Source: Blastomussa wellsi (lineage: Eukaryota > Cnidaria > Anthozoa > Scleractinia > Plerogyridae). From it: 64,000 bases of DNA. Below the pieces are notes generated by a model that saw only the letters and a program-made list of their open reading frames with translations, was not told the DNA's origin and made no database searches. The stretch spans positions 9,113,874 to 9,177,873 of the forward strand of contig OX393562.1 of assembly GCA_947652115.1 (NCBI GenBank), given 5' to 3'. A program made the position numbers and the translations under genes. Shown piece after piece: positions 19,138 to 32,283 of this stretch (positions are counted from its first letter, which is position 1; every line of letters starts with the position of its first letter).

Positions 19138-20583
19138 AAGTGTGATAAGAAGGATGCTTCATTTGCTTTCAAAGTGGCTGTAGATAATTTTAATTCCGTT
19201 AGAGAAAACTCTTTGTTAGTTGATACTGGAGCTACCGCTCACATTCTCAATGATAAATCTGAGCCTGGGAATCATTACATTGAGTTGGCAGATGGTAGTA
19301 GAGCATATGGTGTTGTGTCTGCCAAGAGCAGAGCAACAATTATCGTACATGATGTAGAGGGTATTGCTCATGACGTTTTTCTTAAAGCGGCTTTGTATAT
19401 ACCTAGTTATAAGCAGAACATATTTTCTGTTCACGCAGCAGTTGATAGGAGAAGTGCCATAAATTTGACACCAAATTCTGCTGAACCGAGTGCACGAGAT
19501 GGCACAAAGTGTGCCATAGAGAAACATGGGAAGCTGTATTATCTCAGCAGCGCAATTTCTAGCATTGGGACACACACTGCTGAGACATGGCACAGAATAC
19601 TTGGTCATTGCAATATGAATGATGTGTTCAAACTAGAGAATGTAGTTCAAAGGATGAAGATAATAATTAAGGGAAAACCTGCATGCGATACTTATGTGGA
19701 AGGCAAAATTTCTCGATACCAAAATAGTGAACCAGATCGCCGGCCAACTACTTCCCTCCAGTTACTCCATAGTGATCTTGCAGGCCCTATTACCCCAGTA
19801 TCAAAGGAGAGTCATAAGTATGCCATGGTATTTGTAGATGACTATTCAGGTGCTTTCGGGGTATATTTCCTTACGAACAAGAGTGATACTGTTAGGCCAA
19901 CCGAGCAGTTCCTAGCTGATACTGCACCCTATGGTACTGTCAAACGATTACGATCTCATAATGGGGGTGAATACATTAGTGAAGGGTTCAAATCCCTATT
20001 GTTCAAGAACCATATTAAGCATGAGATGTCAGCTCCCTACTCGCTCCATCAGAATGGGACAGCTGAGAGAGCCTGGAGGTCGCTTTTTGATATGTCTAGG
20101 TGTCTATTGATTGACGCAGAATTGCCCAAACAGATGTGGACGTATGCTGTCATGACATCAACCCATATACGCAACAGGTGGTACAATCCTAGGACTGGTA
20201 AAACTCCCTATGAATGTTTGACAGGTATCAAACCCAATTTGTCCAACTTGTATGTATTTGGTTCAGTGTGCTATGCATATGTGCAGAACAAAACCAAATT
20301 GGATCCAAGAGCTGAGAAAGGTATTTTTGTTGGTTACGACAGGTCTAGCCCTGCATTTCTTGTGTACTGCCACATGCAAATACTGTAAAGAAAGTCCGAT
20401 GTGTCAAATTCAGCGAGAGGTTTGAGAATGTTGATGAAAGTGTTCAATTTTCGCCTGATTTTGTTAAACCAGGGGAACTTGAAATGCCAACCCATGGGAA
20501 TGAGGATGCCAATGTTAGGTGTTACCCTGCCAGAGATCGTGTCAGACCAACGTATCTTGACGACTACATTGTAGATACGTAAC
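19138..20583 (+). pseudogene. Ty1/copia protease-integrase remnant
   Basis: In order: aspartic protease 'LLVDTGATAHIL' (about 19215), the integrase HHCC region ('HRILGHC'), then the catalytic core 'LHSDLAGP', 'RSHNGGEY' and 'NGTAERAW'. The second catalytic Asp is replaced by His (SHNGGEY rather than SDNGGEY). After a frameshift near 20375 the integrase C-terminal part continues to a stop at 20583. Reverse transcriptase and RNase H are missing. The gag of the same element is at 7203-7603, on the other side of Mav-D. Confidence 0.75.
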
Positions 20584-20611
20584 TCAACTTGTTTTATTTT
20601 TACACCGCACA

Positions 20612-21247
20612 ATGTCCTAGTTTACACTGTCCCTTTTACATGTCCTTGCTTGCACAGTTTCTTTGGACTGACATGTACACGGCTTCTGACGGATTCGACA
20701 TTGTCTCACAGAATTTCTTCACGGTTACGAAACACAGCTAAAACCGCGTGGTGTATCATGCAAAACGGATCACGTGACTTAGTTAAAACGACTAGGCTTT
20801 CGCACCGCCCTACCCCTGCGGGTATAAAAAGCATGATTAAATGCACTAAAACATTTAAGTAACTTTAACAAGCTTTAATTCATAGCGTAAAGTTACAATA
20901 ACCAACTTTTAAGCAAAACCCAAGCTTTAAGCCCACTTTAATTTTACGCAAATCTCTATTTTGTTGACGTGATAGGTATACAACAGAGATCAAGAGACGC
21001 TTTTTTGCAGAATTTTTGTTCCTTGTTATTTATTCCAGCACAAAACGTCTTTACAAACCTTTACTCACTTTCTATAGTAATCTGGTCTTGTTCTTGTAAC
21101 ATATTAGCAAAGATCCAGCTTCACAAAAGAAAACAAGACCGCTTCAGACTGCCAATACAACAACACTCTTTATTCGCTAAGCATCTTGGGTACATGAATG
21201 ATGATGCAATAACTTAACACAACTTCCGGTTACTCAAATATATTACA
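20612..21247 (-). repeat. Probable 3' LTR of the Ty3/gypsy fragment
   Basis: On the minus strand a purine-rich tract (ACTTTTGGGGGAAAGCAG) directly precedes TGTAATA at 21247, the usual junction of polypurine tract and LTR. The other end is placed tentatively at TGTCCTAG (20612). A plus-strand TATAAA at about 20822 does not fit this orientation, so part of the segment may belong to something else. The duplicate is at 28241-28876. Confidence 0.35.
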
Positions 21248-21300
21248 CTGCTTTCCCCCAAAAGTTAGCTATGTACCTCAACCTAAAACATAACCTACTG

Positions 21301-22533
21301 TTACAAGTCAAGTTTAACAACTGGTTTTCTAATCCTCTGAGATCTTCGTAAATTTGTAGGCGGACTAGTTACAACGGTAGGAGATACAACAGAATCCTCG
21401 TTTTCAGACAGAGTTACATCTGGTTCAGAAATACTATCATGACGATTTACATAGTCATCAGTAACAGTCTCACTACAAGATTCAGGCACCATGACCTCTG
21501 GCTCACTGACATAATCTGGTACCTCATCATGTGCCCTTATCAGATGATCAGTGTGAACATATCGATTTTTATGGCCTGTCCTAACTACAAAGGTTCGAGG
21601 TCCACAAACTTTAATTACAGTTCCCCGAATCCACTTATCACTCTTAGAATTAGCCCTCGTGTTTCGCACACGAACCCTGTCATTTCTTGCAAATGGTCTA
21701 TCCTTCTTGCATTTCAAATCCTTATACATTTTCTGTTTCTCTTGTTTATTCTCTACAGCTTGTGCTAGATTAGGATTAATCGGACTTAACCGTGTTCTTA
21801 AACGACGCTTCACCATTAACTCAGCAGGGGTAATGCGATACCTGAATAGAAAATTAGCAAGTCTGTGTTTCATGGAAATACCCCTTTTACCCTCGAGCAC
21901 TTGTTTAACCAAAGCATCCTTGACAAGTCGCACTGACCTCTCTGCTGCCCCATTGGACTGAGGGTGGTAGGGTGGCGCCAAAGTGTGCTTAATGCCGTTT
22001 TTACGCATGAACTCGGCGAATTCAGTAGACGTAAATTGCGGGCCATTGTCAGATACGACCTCTTCGGGTAAACCGTGAGTAGCAAAAATTAATGGGTTCA
22101 TCGATAGTCCGTTCAGCAGTCGTGGAGGTCATATGTTGCACCTCTATCCATTTTGAGTGACTATCTATCACTACGAGGAAGCAATCGTTACCCTTCTGAC
22201 AGAAATCAATATGAATCCGCTTCCAAGGGATCAGAGGTGCACTGGGTGGGGCATTTCTAACATTTTGGCATACTGTACAAACTCTCACCGCTTCCTCAAT
22301 CTCCTGATCCATTTTTGGCCACCACAAGCATGTACGAGCAATTGCTTTCATACCACATATACCAGGGTGTTCCCAGTGCAGCTGCCCCAACATCTTAGCT
22401 CTAAATATCGGTGGAATGATGACCCTGGAGCCCCAAAGGACACAATCCTGTTCACAGGACAGCTCATTCCTTCTATTGTGATATGGTTTGAGGGTCTCAT
22501 CAGGACACTCTTCTTGCAGACCTGACATCACAA
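21301..22533 (-). pseudogene. Ty3/gypsy integrase, 3' end of pol
   Basis: The first frame (from 22531) has the zinc-binding region 'HWEHPGICGMKAIARTCLWWPKMD..VRVCTVCQ' and the first catalytic Asp in 'HIDFCQK'. A frameshift near 22090 leads to the second frame with 'VVSDNGPQFTS', 'HPQSNGAAERSVR', a GPY/F-type C-terminal region and a stop at 21301. Upstream pol is absent at this copy; the junction at 22533 is the tandem-duplication breakpoint. Confidence 0.8.
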
Positions 22534-22542
22534 CTTAACTAA

Positions 22543-23510
22543 CTCCAGAACTTAACTAACTGGCGCATAACTTTGGTAAAAATGTATGGCGCTGAAGTAA
22601 GACCAAAAGGCAACACCTTAAACTCGTAGAATTTCATGGCGCCGTCAACCGAAGGCCATTTGAACGACAGAAACTTCCTATGTTCTTCACAGATATCAAT
22701 GTGATGATACGCCGATTTAAGGTCAAATGAAAACACAAACATACCAGGTGAAAACAGCTGAAGAACAGTTCTTAAATCTTCGTATTTGACAGACTTCTTC
22801 ACAACAAATTTATTCAGATGAGATAAATCCAAAATCAGACGTAGCTTTCCTGAAGACTGGACAGCAACATGTAATGGATTACAAAATTGAGGATAGTCTG
22901 AAACTTCTCTTAAACAACCACGAGACATCAATTCTGAAATCGCCCCCTCCACAAAGCTATCTTGACGACGTGCAGAAGATCTATTTTCAATCGAATATGG
23001 CAAGGGAGTCTCCCGAAAAAGAATCTTGTAGCCATTACGGATGATGTCTAGAACAAAGTCCGAAGCCTGAATGGTATCTTGCCAAAAAGAAGAGTTTGCA
23101 CATAATTTCCCTTGAACAAAGCTCAAGCTCGATCCTTGGACATCCCGCTCAAATTCGCATGGTTCCAAACAGTCAAGGTTTGGATCCTGACGACAAAGGT
23201 TTATCTCTGGAATTACAGAAATTGGCCCAGTGACCTCGCTTGCCGCATCGAAAACATAAGTCGAAAGCTCTGGATGAATTGTAGGAGAATCGACTTTGAG
23301 GGCGAAAATAGCTAGAAGCTGAAGGAAAAGAGCCAAAAGAACTACCAGGTCTGGAAGCGCTGAAGGATGGCGGCGCAGAAGCCGAGGAAACTTTAGAACT
23401 GGTTTTTCTCTTTTTCTCTTGAAGTGTCTTAATCTTAACAGCGGCTCTCTTCTCTGCTTTTTTGATCTTCGAAGCGTCGGCCTCGTCGTCGGCCAATTCA
23501 TCAGAAACAT
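22543..23510 (-). pseudogene. Ngaro RT, truncated duplicate
   Basis: It is the first about 320 codons of the RT frame duplicated from 14919-15886. It is cut after 'VMRQLVKFW', before the catalytic YLDD motif, at the duplication breakpoint, so it cannot be active. Confidence 0.85.
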
Positions 23511-23901
23511 ACTCTTGGACTGTGGCCCAGCCGAATTCCGATTTATCAGCTAGCTTGATTATTTTCTGTCTACTATTAATCAAAGAAATACCTTTGTTAA
23601 GTTCCTCCTTGGCTTTAGGAACGTTTCCGCTCTCCAAAGCTTTCAATGCTGTACCACTCGTCTTGGCCACTTTACGATTGAAACTAAACTGCTGCTCGTT
23701 TCCTTTTTTCTTGAACACGTAGGTGTCAGGTTGAAGGTCTGACGCTATTTGAACGGCCAAATCTGACTGCGCTTGAAGCAAATTGGTCTGGAGACCTTGA
23801 ATTTGTGCGTTAACAGCGGTCAAGATAGCATTCTTCTGAGCATCTAAAACAACAGTCAATTCAGGAGAAAGAGAGTCACCAGCTTCTTGTTCGCTACCCA
23901 T
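23173..23901 (-). CDS. Ngaro Gag-like protein, duplicate
   Basis: Copy of 15549-16277 with one visible residue change (Ser to Phe just before the knuckle). It has its own ATG at 23901 and an intact CCHC motif. Its element is truncated, so expression would serve no complete transposon. Confidence 0.7.
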   Translation of the reverse strand: MGSEQEAGDSLSPELTVVLDAQKNAILTAVNAQIQGLQTNLLQAQSDLAVQIASDLQPDTYVFKKKGNEQQFSFNRKVAKTSGTALKALESGNVPKAKEELNKGISLINSRQKIIKLADKSEFGWATVQEYVSDELADDEADASKIKKAEKRAAVKIKTLQEKKRKTSSKVSSASAPPSFSASRPGSSFGSFPSASSYFRPQSRFSYNSSRAFDLCFRCGKRGHWANFCNSRDKPLSSGSKP

Positions 23902-24062
23902 GAAGACAGGAATAAAAAATAAAAGCGAGTCGCCTCCAGAGAACACCAAGAGGATGAATTTGCATACGACCACTCCTAATATACTCTCCCGAGAGTCCCT
24001 TGATAGTTCATACCGACGAGAGAATATTTTTCCGCTAATTTTCAAACCGCGGAAAAATTCAA

Positions 24063-25012
24063 TTTCTATCGAAGGCAACAGTTTATGCACCAGTGTGCAC
24101 TACAAACCCACAGATTCTCATAGCTATTTGTTGTATTCATCTTCACATCCATCACATGTCAAGAATTCCATTCCCTATTCTCAGTTTCTTAGACTTCGCT
24201 GTCTTTGTAGTGACGACTCTGATTTTTCCTTAAAATCAGAGGAAATGTGCAATTTCTTCGACAAACGCGGCTATCCTGCTTCTGTTGTTCAAGCGGGCCA
24301 TCATCGCGCCCAGCAAATTGATCGACAGTCAGCACTACAAACGTCACAGAGAGAAAACAACGATAGAATTCCATTCACCCTCACATTTCACCCTCACAAC
24401 CACGCAGTTAAATCCATCATTCTCAAAAACTTTAAATTACTTCAAAATGATCCCGACACTGGTAGAATCTTTTCGCAACCTCCATTAATTTCATTTAAAC
24501 GCGACAAAAACATAGGTAACTTTTTAGTCAGAAGTGCATTCCAAACTAGTGATCAACCCGGAACTTTTAAATGCGCTCGCGCACGATGCAAAACATGCCC
24601 TTTCATTCACAACGTTGACAAAATATCGGGACCCAAGCGATCTATCAAGATCACTGATCATTTCACCTGTACCTCAGCCAATGCCATCTACTGTATAACT
24701 TGCACTCTTTGCAAAAAATTATACATCGGCGAAACAGGGAGACGACTTGGCGACCGATTCCGAGAACGCCTTCGTGACGTAGAGAAAGACGACAAAAATG
24801 CATCGAAACCGGTCGCGAGACACTTCAATCTCCCAAATCATTCTAAGCAACATATGGCAGTTTGCGGCCTTTCCCTTCACCAAGGAAACACGGAAAGCCG
24901 TAAAACTCTAGAACAAAAATTTATTTTTCAAATCGGCACTCTTAATCCTCACGGTAAGTTTTCACGTTACCAGGCACCAGCCAATAGCGAAGCTCCATCT
25001 TTCTGTATATAA
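24063..25012 (+). pseudogene. PLE 3' part (GIY-YIG), duplicate
   Basis: Copy of 16439-17388, identical at the protein level as far as I can see. The RT part that should precede it is absent in this copy. The PLE terminal repeat follows at 24960-25140. Confidence 0.85.
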
Positions 25013-25993
25013 AAACACACGACGCACAATTCCTTGATTCGCTCCGACGAAGGGCTAACGCTCGAAACGTCAGCTCTTGAATCTCTTTACGGTGGCCAAT
25101 TGACGTTATCAGCCCAGTTGATAAAACCAAATTATATATTTACTAGTAACAAGTTGAATCAAGGTCGACTGGAAATGTGTGCTTTCATAATGAAACATAT
25201 TAAATTGTTCCTTGAAGGCGATACGGTATATCTATAGTTTTTTTCCCTTGTTTTGCTTTCTCCCTATTTTTTCTTCTCCCATAAGACGTGGCATGAGCTA
25301 GTCAAATGAAAACATTTCTGAAGCTGATATTTTAGGGAATTATGGGGTATTTTCAAGTTGCTACTGCTCCTAAACGAATATGGGAACCCCTCTTTTTCAT
25401 TACAAAATTTAAATTCCCTTACGATGAACAACAAATGGGCAAAGTTTCAACGAAAATCTATTGTCAGTTCTATTTCAGGGGAATGACCTTAATGAGTCTT
25501 AACATGTTCAAGAAAACAACGTGGCGACATGGGATACGGGGTACAGCTCATTCATTAGCATATCAAAGCGCGCGGCATTTCGAATAACATGGGAACATCA
25601 AAGTATACGACAATTTGATTGCGCTGCGTAAAATGTTTCAAATAACGATTACAGACGTAAAACGATTCGATAAGTAAAAAAAACATTCCCTTGCATTTCG
25701 TAGGAATCAACAAGAATAAACCATACGAATACTTCTGAAAACACTTCATGGGGTGGGCGGTATTCCATTCATTAACATATCAAAGCGTACGGTATTCTGA
25801 ATAATATAGGAACATAATATCACATTGATAGACGTAATATGATTCGAGAATTAGAAAAATTCGAATCCCAGCCTTTCCTAGGAATCAACAAGAATAAAAA
25901 ATCATAAGAATACTTAAAACACATCGAGGGATGGTAGGTATTCCGTTCGTTAATGCATCAAAGCGCGCGACATTCTGATTAATTGTATGGGGA

Positions 25994-26760
25994 AGGGATA
26001 AGAGGTACACCTATTCATTAACGCTTTCAAAGCGCGTGGCATTCTGAATAGGGACATCAAAGCTCACAGCGCTAGGGTTACGGGTATAAATACTTCAGTA
26101 TTTTAATTCCAAGTATGACAACTAAAGTTGGCGATGGAGTACGACAAAGATTTTGACGCTTTCATTTCACAAGCGCTTTTGGAAGTGGAGAGAGATCTTT
26201 CCCTTCCCAACAACTTGCTAGTTAATTGATGGTACGCCGTTACCGATGATTAGAGAGGCAGTGAGACTAAAGAAGATAGAGGTCCGTTTAGACCGAAATT
26301 TCATGGCGCGAGTGCCGGCAAAAGTTATCAGGCACTCTAAGGAGCTGGTTCTTCGGAAGAGAGTTGCGGAACAGGAAGAGGTCATTTCTGCCCTCATGCA
26401 TGTTTTAGCATCAGTTATTGAACAACAATAACGAAACAAAAACGGCTCCTTTAGGAGTCACCACATGTCCTAAAAGCAATGATCAATAGATTATTTTATA
26501 CTCTCTCCCCTTCATCCGCAACCACCCACCTCGTTTGTAACTATTTTTGGACGCCTTGCGTTACGCACACGACCCAATTTGTGACACCAGGACTTGTTTG
26601 AGAATATAGTCTTTGTTTTTAACATGAATTTGTTTGGTTTTTATTTGCCTGAAAAAATGGCGGACTCTCGTGAAAAAAAGGTCATGTGACCCAAACCCTG
26701 GATTCTGATTTTGGCGACGTCTAAAACCGCCCCCCCCCCCCCCCCCCCACCCTTACTACT
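25994..26760. repeat. Duplicate of the right Mav-D terminal inverted repeat
   Basis: Copy of 18370-19131, with about 21 C instead of 16 near the outer end. The flanking GACGAT target sequence follows at 26761-26766. Confidence 0.8.
26134..26431 (+). pseudogene. Small TIR-encoded protein, duplicate
   Basis: Copy of 18510-18807 with the same internal TGA and the same open C-terminal half. Confidence 0.5.
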
Positions 26761-26766
26761 GACGAT

Positions 26767-28212
26767 AAGTGTGATAAGAAGGATGCTTCATTTGCTTTCA
26801 AAGTGGCTGTAGATAATTTTAATTCCGTTAGAGAAAACTCTTTGTTAGTTGATACTGGAGCTACCGCTCACATTCTCAATGATAAATCTGAGCCTGGGAA
26901 TCATTACATTGAGTTGGCAGATGGTAGTAGAGCATATGGTGTTGTGTCTGCCAAGAGCAGAGCAACAATTATCGTACATGATGTAGAGGGTATTGCTCAT
27001 GACGTTTTTCTTAAAGCGGCTTTGTATATACCTAGTTATAAGCAGAACATATTTTCTGTTCACGCAGCAGTTGATAGGAGAAGTGCCATAAATTTGACAC
27101 CAAATTCTGCTGAACCGAGTGCACGAGATGGCACAAAGTGTGCCATAGAGAAACATGGGAAGCTGTATTATCTCAGCAGCGCAATTTCTAGCATTGGGAC
27201 ACACACTGCTGAGACATGGCACAGAATACTTGGTCATTGCATTATGAATGATGTGTTCAAACTAGAGAATGTAGTTCAAAGGATGAAGATAATAATTAAG
27301 GGAAAACCTGCATGCGATACTTATGTGGAAGGCAAAATTTCTCGATACCAAAATAGTGAACCAGATCGCCGGCCAACTACTTCCCTCCAGTTACTCCATA
27401 GTGATCTTGCAGGCCCTATTACCCCAGTATCAAAGGAGAGTCATAAGTATGCCATGGTATTTGTAGATGACTATTCAGGTGCTTTCGGGGTATATTTCCT
27501 TACGAACAAGAGTGATACTGTTAGGCCAACCGAGCAGTTCCTAGCTGATACTGCACCCTATGGTACTGTCAAACGATTACGATCTCATAATGGGGGTGAA
27601 TACATTAGTGAAGGGTTCAAATCCCTATTGTTCAAGAACCATATTAAGCATGAGATGTCAGCTCCCTACTCGCTCCATCAGAATGGGACAGCTGAGAGAG
27701 CCTGGAGGTCGCTTTTTGATATGTCTAGGTGTCTATTGATTGACGCAGAATTGCCCAAACAGATGTGGACGTATGCTGTCATGACATCAACCCATATACG
27801 CAACAGGTGGTACAATCCTAGGACTGGTAAAACTCCCTATGAATGTTTGACAGGTATCAAACCCAATTTGTCCAACTTGTATGTATTTGGTTCAGTGTGC
27901 TATGCATATGTGCAGAACAAAACCAAATTGGATCCAAGAGCTGAGAAAGGTATTTTTGTTGGTTACGACAGGTCTAGCCCTGCATTTCTTGTGTACTGCC
28001 ACATGCAAATACTGTAAAGAAAGTCCGATGTGTCAAATTCAGCGAGAGGTTTGAGAATGTTGATGAAAGTGTTCAATTTTCGCCTGATTTTGTTAAACCA
28101 GGGGAACTTGAAATGCCAACCCATGGGAATGAGGATGCCAATGTTAGGTGTTACCCTGCCAGAGATCGTGTCAGACCAACGTATCTTGACGACTACATTG
28201 TAGATACGTAAC
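26767..28212 (+). pseudogene. Ty1/copia protease-integrase remnant, duplicate
   Basis: Copy of 19138-20583 with the same His replacement and the same C-terminal frameshift. One residue differs (Ile for Asn after 'ILGHC'). Confidence 0.75.
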
Positions 28213-28240
28213 TCAACTTGTTTTATTTTTACACCGCACA

Positions 28241-28876
28241 ATGTCCTAGTTTACACTGTCCCTTTTACATGTCCTTGCTTGCACAGTTTCTTTGGACTGA
28301 CATGTACACGGCTTCTGACGGATTCGACATTGTCTCACAGAATTTCTTCACGGTTACGAAACACAGCTAAAACCGCGTGGTGTATCATGCAAAACGGATC
28401 ACGTGACTTAGTTAAAACGACTAGGCTTTCGCACCGCCCTACCCCTGCGGGTATAAAAAGCATGATTAAATGCACTAAAACATTTAAGTAACTTTAACAA
28501 GCTTTAATTCATAGCGTAAAGTTACAATAACCAACTTTTAAGCAAAACCCAAGCTTTAAGCCCACTTTAATTTTACGCAAATCTCTATTTTGTTGACGTG
28601 ATAGGTATACAACAGAGATCAAGAGACGCTTTTTTGCAGAATTTTTGTTCCTTGTTATTTATTCCAGCACAAAACGTCTTTACAAACCTTTACTCACTTT
28701 CTATAGTAATCTGGTCTTGTTCTTGTAACATATTAGCAAAGATCCAGCTTCACAAAAGAAAACAAGACCGCTTCAGACTGCCAATACAACAACACTCTTT
28801 ATTCGCTAAGCATCTTGGGTACATGAATGATGATGCAATAACTTAACACAACTTCCGGTTACTCAAATATATTACA
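28241..28876 (-). repeat. Probable gypsy 3' LTR, duplicate
   Basis: Copy of 20612-21247 with the same polypurine-tract junction. Confidence 0.35.
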
Positions 28877-28929
28877 CTGCTTTCCCCCAAAAGTTAGCTA
28901 TGTACCTCAACCTAAAACATAACCTACTG

Positions 28930-30230
28930 TTACAAGTCAAGTTTAACAACTGGTTTTCTAATCCTCTGAGATCTTCGTAAATTTGTAGGCGGACTAGTTA
29001 CAACGGTAGGAGATACAACAGAATCCTCGTTTTCAGACAGAGTTACATCTGGTTCAGAAATACTATCATGACGATTTACATAGTCATCAGTAACAGTCTC
29101 ACTACAAGATTCAGGCACCATGACCTCTGGCTCACTGACATAATCTGGTACCTCATCATGTGCCCTTATCAGATGATCAGTGTGAACATATCGATTTTTA
29201 TGGCCTGTCCTAACTACAAAGGTTCGAGGTCCACAAACTTTAATTACAGTTCCCCGAATCCACTTATCACTCTTAGAATTAGCCCTCGTGTTTCGCACAC
29301 GAACCCTGTCATTTCTTGCAAATGGTCTATCCTTCTTGCATTTCAAATCCTTATACATTTTCTGTTTCTCTTGTTTATTCTCTACAGCTTGTGCTAGATT
29401 AGGATTAATCGGACTTAACCGTGTTCTTAAACGACGCTTCACCATTAACTCAGCAGGGGTAATGCGATACCTGAATAGAAAATTAGCAAGTCTGTGTTTC
29501 ATGGAAATACCCCTTTTACCCTCGAGCACTTGTTTAACCAAAGCATCCTTGACAAGTCGCACTGACCTCTCTGCTGCCCCATTGGACTGAGGGTGGTAGG
29601 GTGGCGCCAAAGTGTGCTTAATGCCGTTTTTACGCATGAACTCGGCGAATTCAGTAGACGTAAATTGCGGGTCATTGTCAGATACGACCTCTTCGGGTAA
29701 ACCGTGAGTAGCAAAAATTAATGGGTTCATCGATAGTCCGTTCAGCAGTCGTGGAGGTCATATGTTGCACCTCTATCCATTTTGAGTGACTATCTATCAC
29801 TACGAGGAAGCAATCGTTACCCTTCTGACAGAAATCAATATGAATCCGCTTCCAAGGGATCAGAGGTGCACTGGGTGGGGCATTTCTAACATTTTGGCAT
29901 ACTGTACAAACTCTCACCGCTTCCTCAATCTCCTGATCCATTTTTGGCCACCACAAGCATGTACGAGCAATTGCTTTCATACCACATATACCAGGGTGTT
30001 CCCAGTGCAGCTGCCCCAACATCTTAGCTCTAAATATCGGTGGAATGATGACCCTGGAGCCCCAAAGGACACAATCCTGTTCACAGGACAGCTCATTCCT
30101 TCTATTGTGATATGGTTTGAGGGTCTCATCAGGACACTCTTCTTGCAGACCTGACATCACAAATATATGTACCTTACCAAGTACAGAATCTACAAGGGTT
30201 GCCTTTCCTATCTCTTCGGCGAAAGTATAT
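28930..30230 (-). pseudogene. Ty3/gypsy integrase, longer duplicate
   Basis: Copy of 21301-22533 that continues upstream for about 70 bp beyond the duplication breakpoint ('EEIGKATLVDSVLGKVHIFV'). The original gypsy fragment therefore ended near 30230, where it abuts the Mav-B polymerase gene. The second catalytic region reads 'VVSDNDPQF' (Gly to Asp next to the catalytic residue). The frameshift near 29720 is shared. Confidence 0.8.
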
Positions 30231-31751
30231 ACGCAAAAATGGCTGCCGCAAATTATCCAAACGAATTTCTGGAAGAATTTCTGGAACAAGATCAACACCC
30301 AGAAAATGAAGAAATACATGACAGGTTTATGATATCACAAACAAATTACCGGGAATGGCTTCGTGTTTGGTGGAAGCTTTCATCCAAAGGAAACCCAAAC
30401 AACAAAGATATTTTAGTGTTCGCAAGAGAAAACAAAGCAAAGTTCACTGATTTGGTTGAACAAGAACTCCATAAGTTAAAAAACATAAAAGTAAGTTTTG
30501 GGTTAAAAGTAAATTTTCAAGAGAAAAAAACGGTGAAATGCAATATATGTCACATTATTTTAAAGAAACAGAACCCCATGTTTTCCAAAGGCATGAAGAA
30601 GAAAAGATGGAAACTGAATTCAATAAATTCATTGAAAAAATTCAATGTAAAAATAGAAAACTGGTCTGAGTTGGGATCAGATTGGGACGTTGATGAAACA
30701 GATACTGTATACGTGAATGTCGCACGCTTTGAGCCGCTGAGCGCAGGAACTTATTTGCCTCTTCCGGCCAATCTGGCAAACAAGAAGACCAGAATCAACG
30801 TACAAAACAGGGATAACGAATGTTTGAAGTGGGCACTCAGAGCTGCTTTATTCCCTCCAAAAGATGGAAAGAACCCACAAAGACCAAGCAAATATCCGGA
30901 CACGACGGTATTAACTATGCAGGCATCGATTTCCCAACACCGGTAAAACAGATTGACAAGCTTGAGAAGCAGAACCCACACTTGGCAATAAACGTCTTTG
31001 GCTGGGAAGATGAAAGAGTAATTGTCCACAGGATAAGTGAGAAAGAGAGAAATTTACAAAGGATAAACCTTATGATAGGGGAAAAACAGCACTTTTGTTA
31101 TGTAAAACGGGTCCCCGCTTTGCTGTTTGACAAGGCAATAAATAATAGAACTTTCTACTGCATGATGTGCTTAACACGTTTCACACGAGCGGAGGTGCTC
31201 GAGGACCATAAAAAATATTGCAACGGCGTGAATGGCAGGCCGACAAGGATCGAGATGCCGGAAGAGGGTAAAAACACCCTTTCTTACCAAAATCACCACA
31301 AACAGATAAAGGCGCCTTACGTGATATACGCGGACTTTTAGGCTTTAGTCAGAAAGATTCCAGGCTGTTCTCGCGGGCCAGAGAGCAAGCAAAAAAGTTT
31401 CACGGAGAAGACAGAATGGCACCAAGCAAGCGGGTATTCATACATGGTTGTGAGAAGCGACGGCGAAATGACAGGGTCAAAAGTTTACAGGGGCGAAAAT
31501 GCTGTGGGAACGTTTCTTAGTGGCATTCTGCAGGAAGAGGTGAAAATAAGAGAGAGTTTGACCACACCAAAACCAGTTGAGATGACGGCAGAAGACTGGG
31601 AAAAATTCAAAAACGCAACAGATTGCCATATTTGTAACAAAAGTTTGATTAAAGACCAATTCCTTGACTCATTGCCAGTTTGGAACAATGCAAAAGACTT
31701 GTATAGCGGCCAAAGCCACAAAAAATGCTTTTACAAAGCGGAAAAAAATTA

Positions 31752-32040
31752 GCGAGGCGAGCGTGGCCTAGTGGTCAGGGCGCTGGACTTGTAATCTGGT
31801 GGTCCCGGGTTCGAGTCCTCCTCCCTGCCACTGAAACGGATTTGTCTTCGGTGGTCCCCAATTCAACTCCTCCACGCTTTGTAAATAGCCAACTGGTCTG
31901 CCTCCTGCCAGTTGGGATTTTTAAGAACTTTCTGTTTCATTTACAATATTTGTTTACGTATTTACAGTGTCCCCAATTAGCACAGTGGTGCTAAATACAT
32001 TGACACTTACATCAAGTCTTTATTTATTATTATTTATTAG
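31752..32040 (+). mobile_element. tRNA-derived SINE in the Mav-B polymerase
   Basis: The head has pol III boxes: A box TGGCCTAGTGG (31764-31774) and perfect B box GGTTCGAGTCC (31808-31818). The T-stem cannot pair, so this is not a working tRNA. A body with 'GCCTCCTGCCAGTTGGGATTT' and an AT-rich tail (TTATTATTATT) follow. Polymerase-like sequence continues on both sides; a similar 'LPVWNNA' block occurs before and after. Confidence 0.75.
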
Positions 32041-32283
32041 TTATTATTAGCTTACATAAGGCAAAAAAGATTAACAGACAAAAAAGACAAAATCGACGAA
32101 TGGATAGCAAACAGTCAGGAAACGTCTTTGTTCTGCGCAGAAGACCTTGATCTTCTTTTCGACACATTGCCGGTTTGGAACAATGCAACAGACATGTATT
32201 GTGGCCAAAGTCACTCTCTCAGGGCATGAAACATAAACGCGTGCACAGGGTGCTAGAGTTCGAGCAAGAATGCTGGATGGAGC

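Larger units (their letters stand above)
14919..22533. repeat. Tandem duplication, unit A (7.6 kb)
   Basis: It is nearly identical to 22543-30162, with an offset of 7624 bp before and 7629 bp after a poly-C run at about 19106. I see only a handful of differences in coding parts. The unit runs from inside the Ngaro RT gene through PLE, right Mav-D TIR and copia to the gypsy integrase. Confidence 0.9.
22543..30162. repeat. Tandem duplication, unit B
   Basis: This is the second copy. Between the units lie 9 bp (CTTAACTAA) that repeat sequence found just inside the unit, as in a templated insertion. The right end rejoins gypsy sequence that continues past 30162. Confidence 0.9.

Noticed and set aside
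31757..31832. Possible tRNA gene with TGT anticodon
   Set aside because: A and B boxes are present but the T-stem cannot pair and a SINE body with AT-rich tail follows; called as a SINE head.
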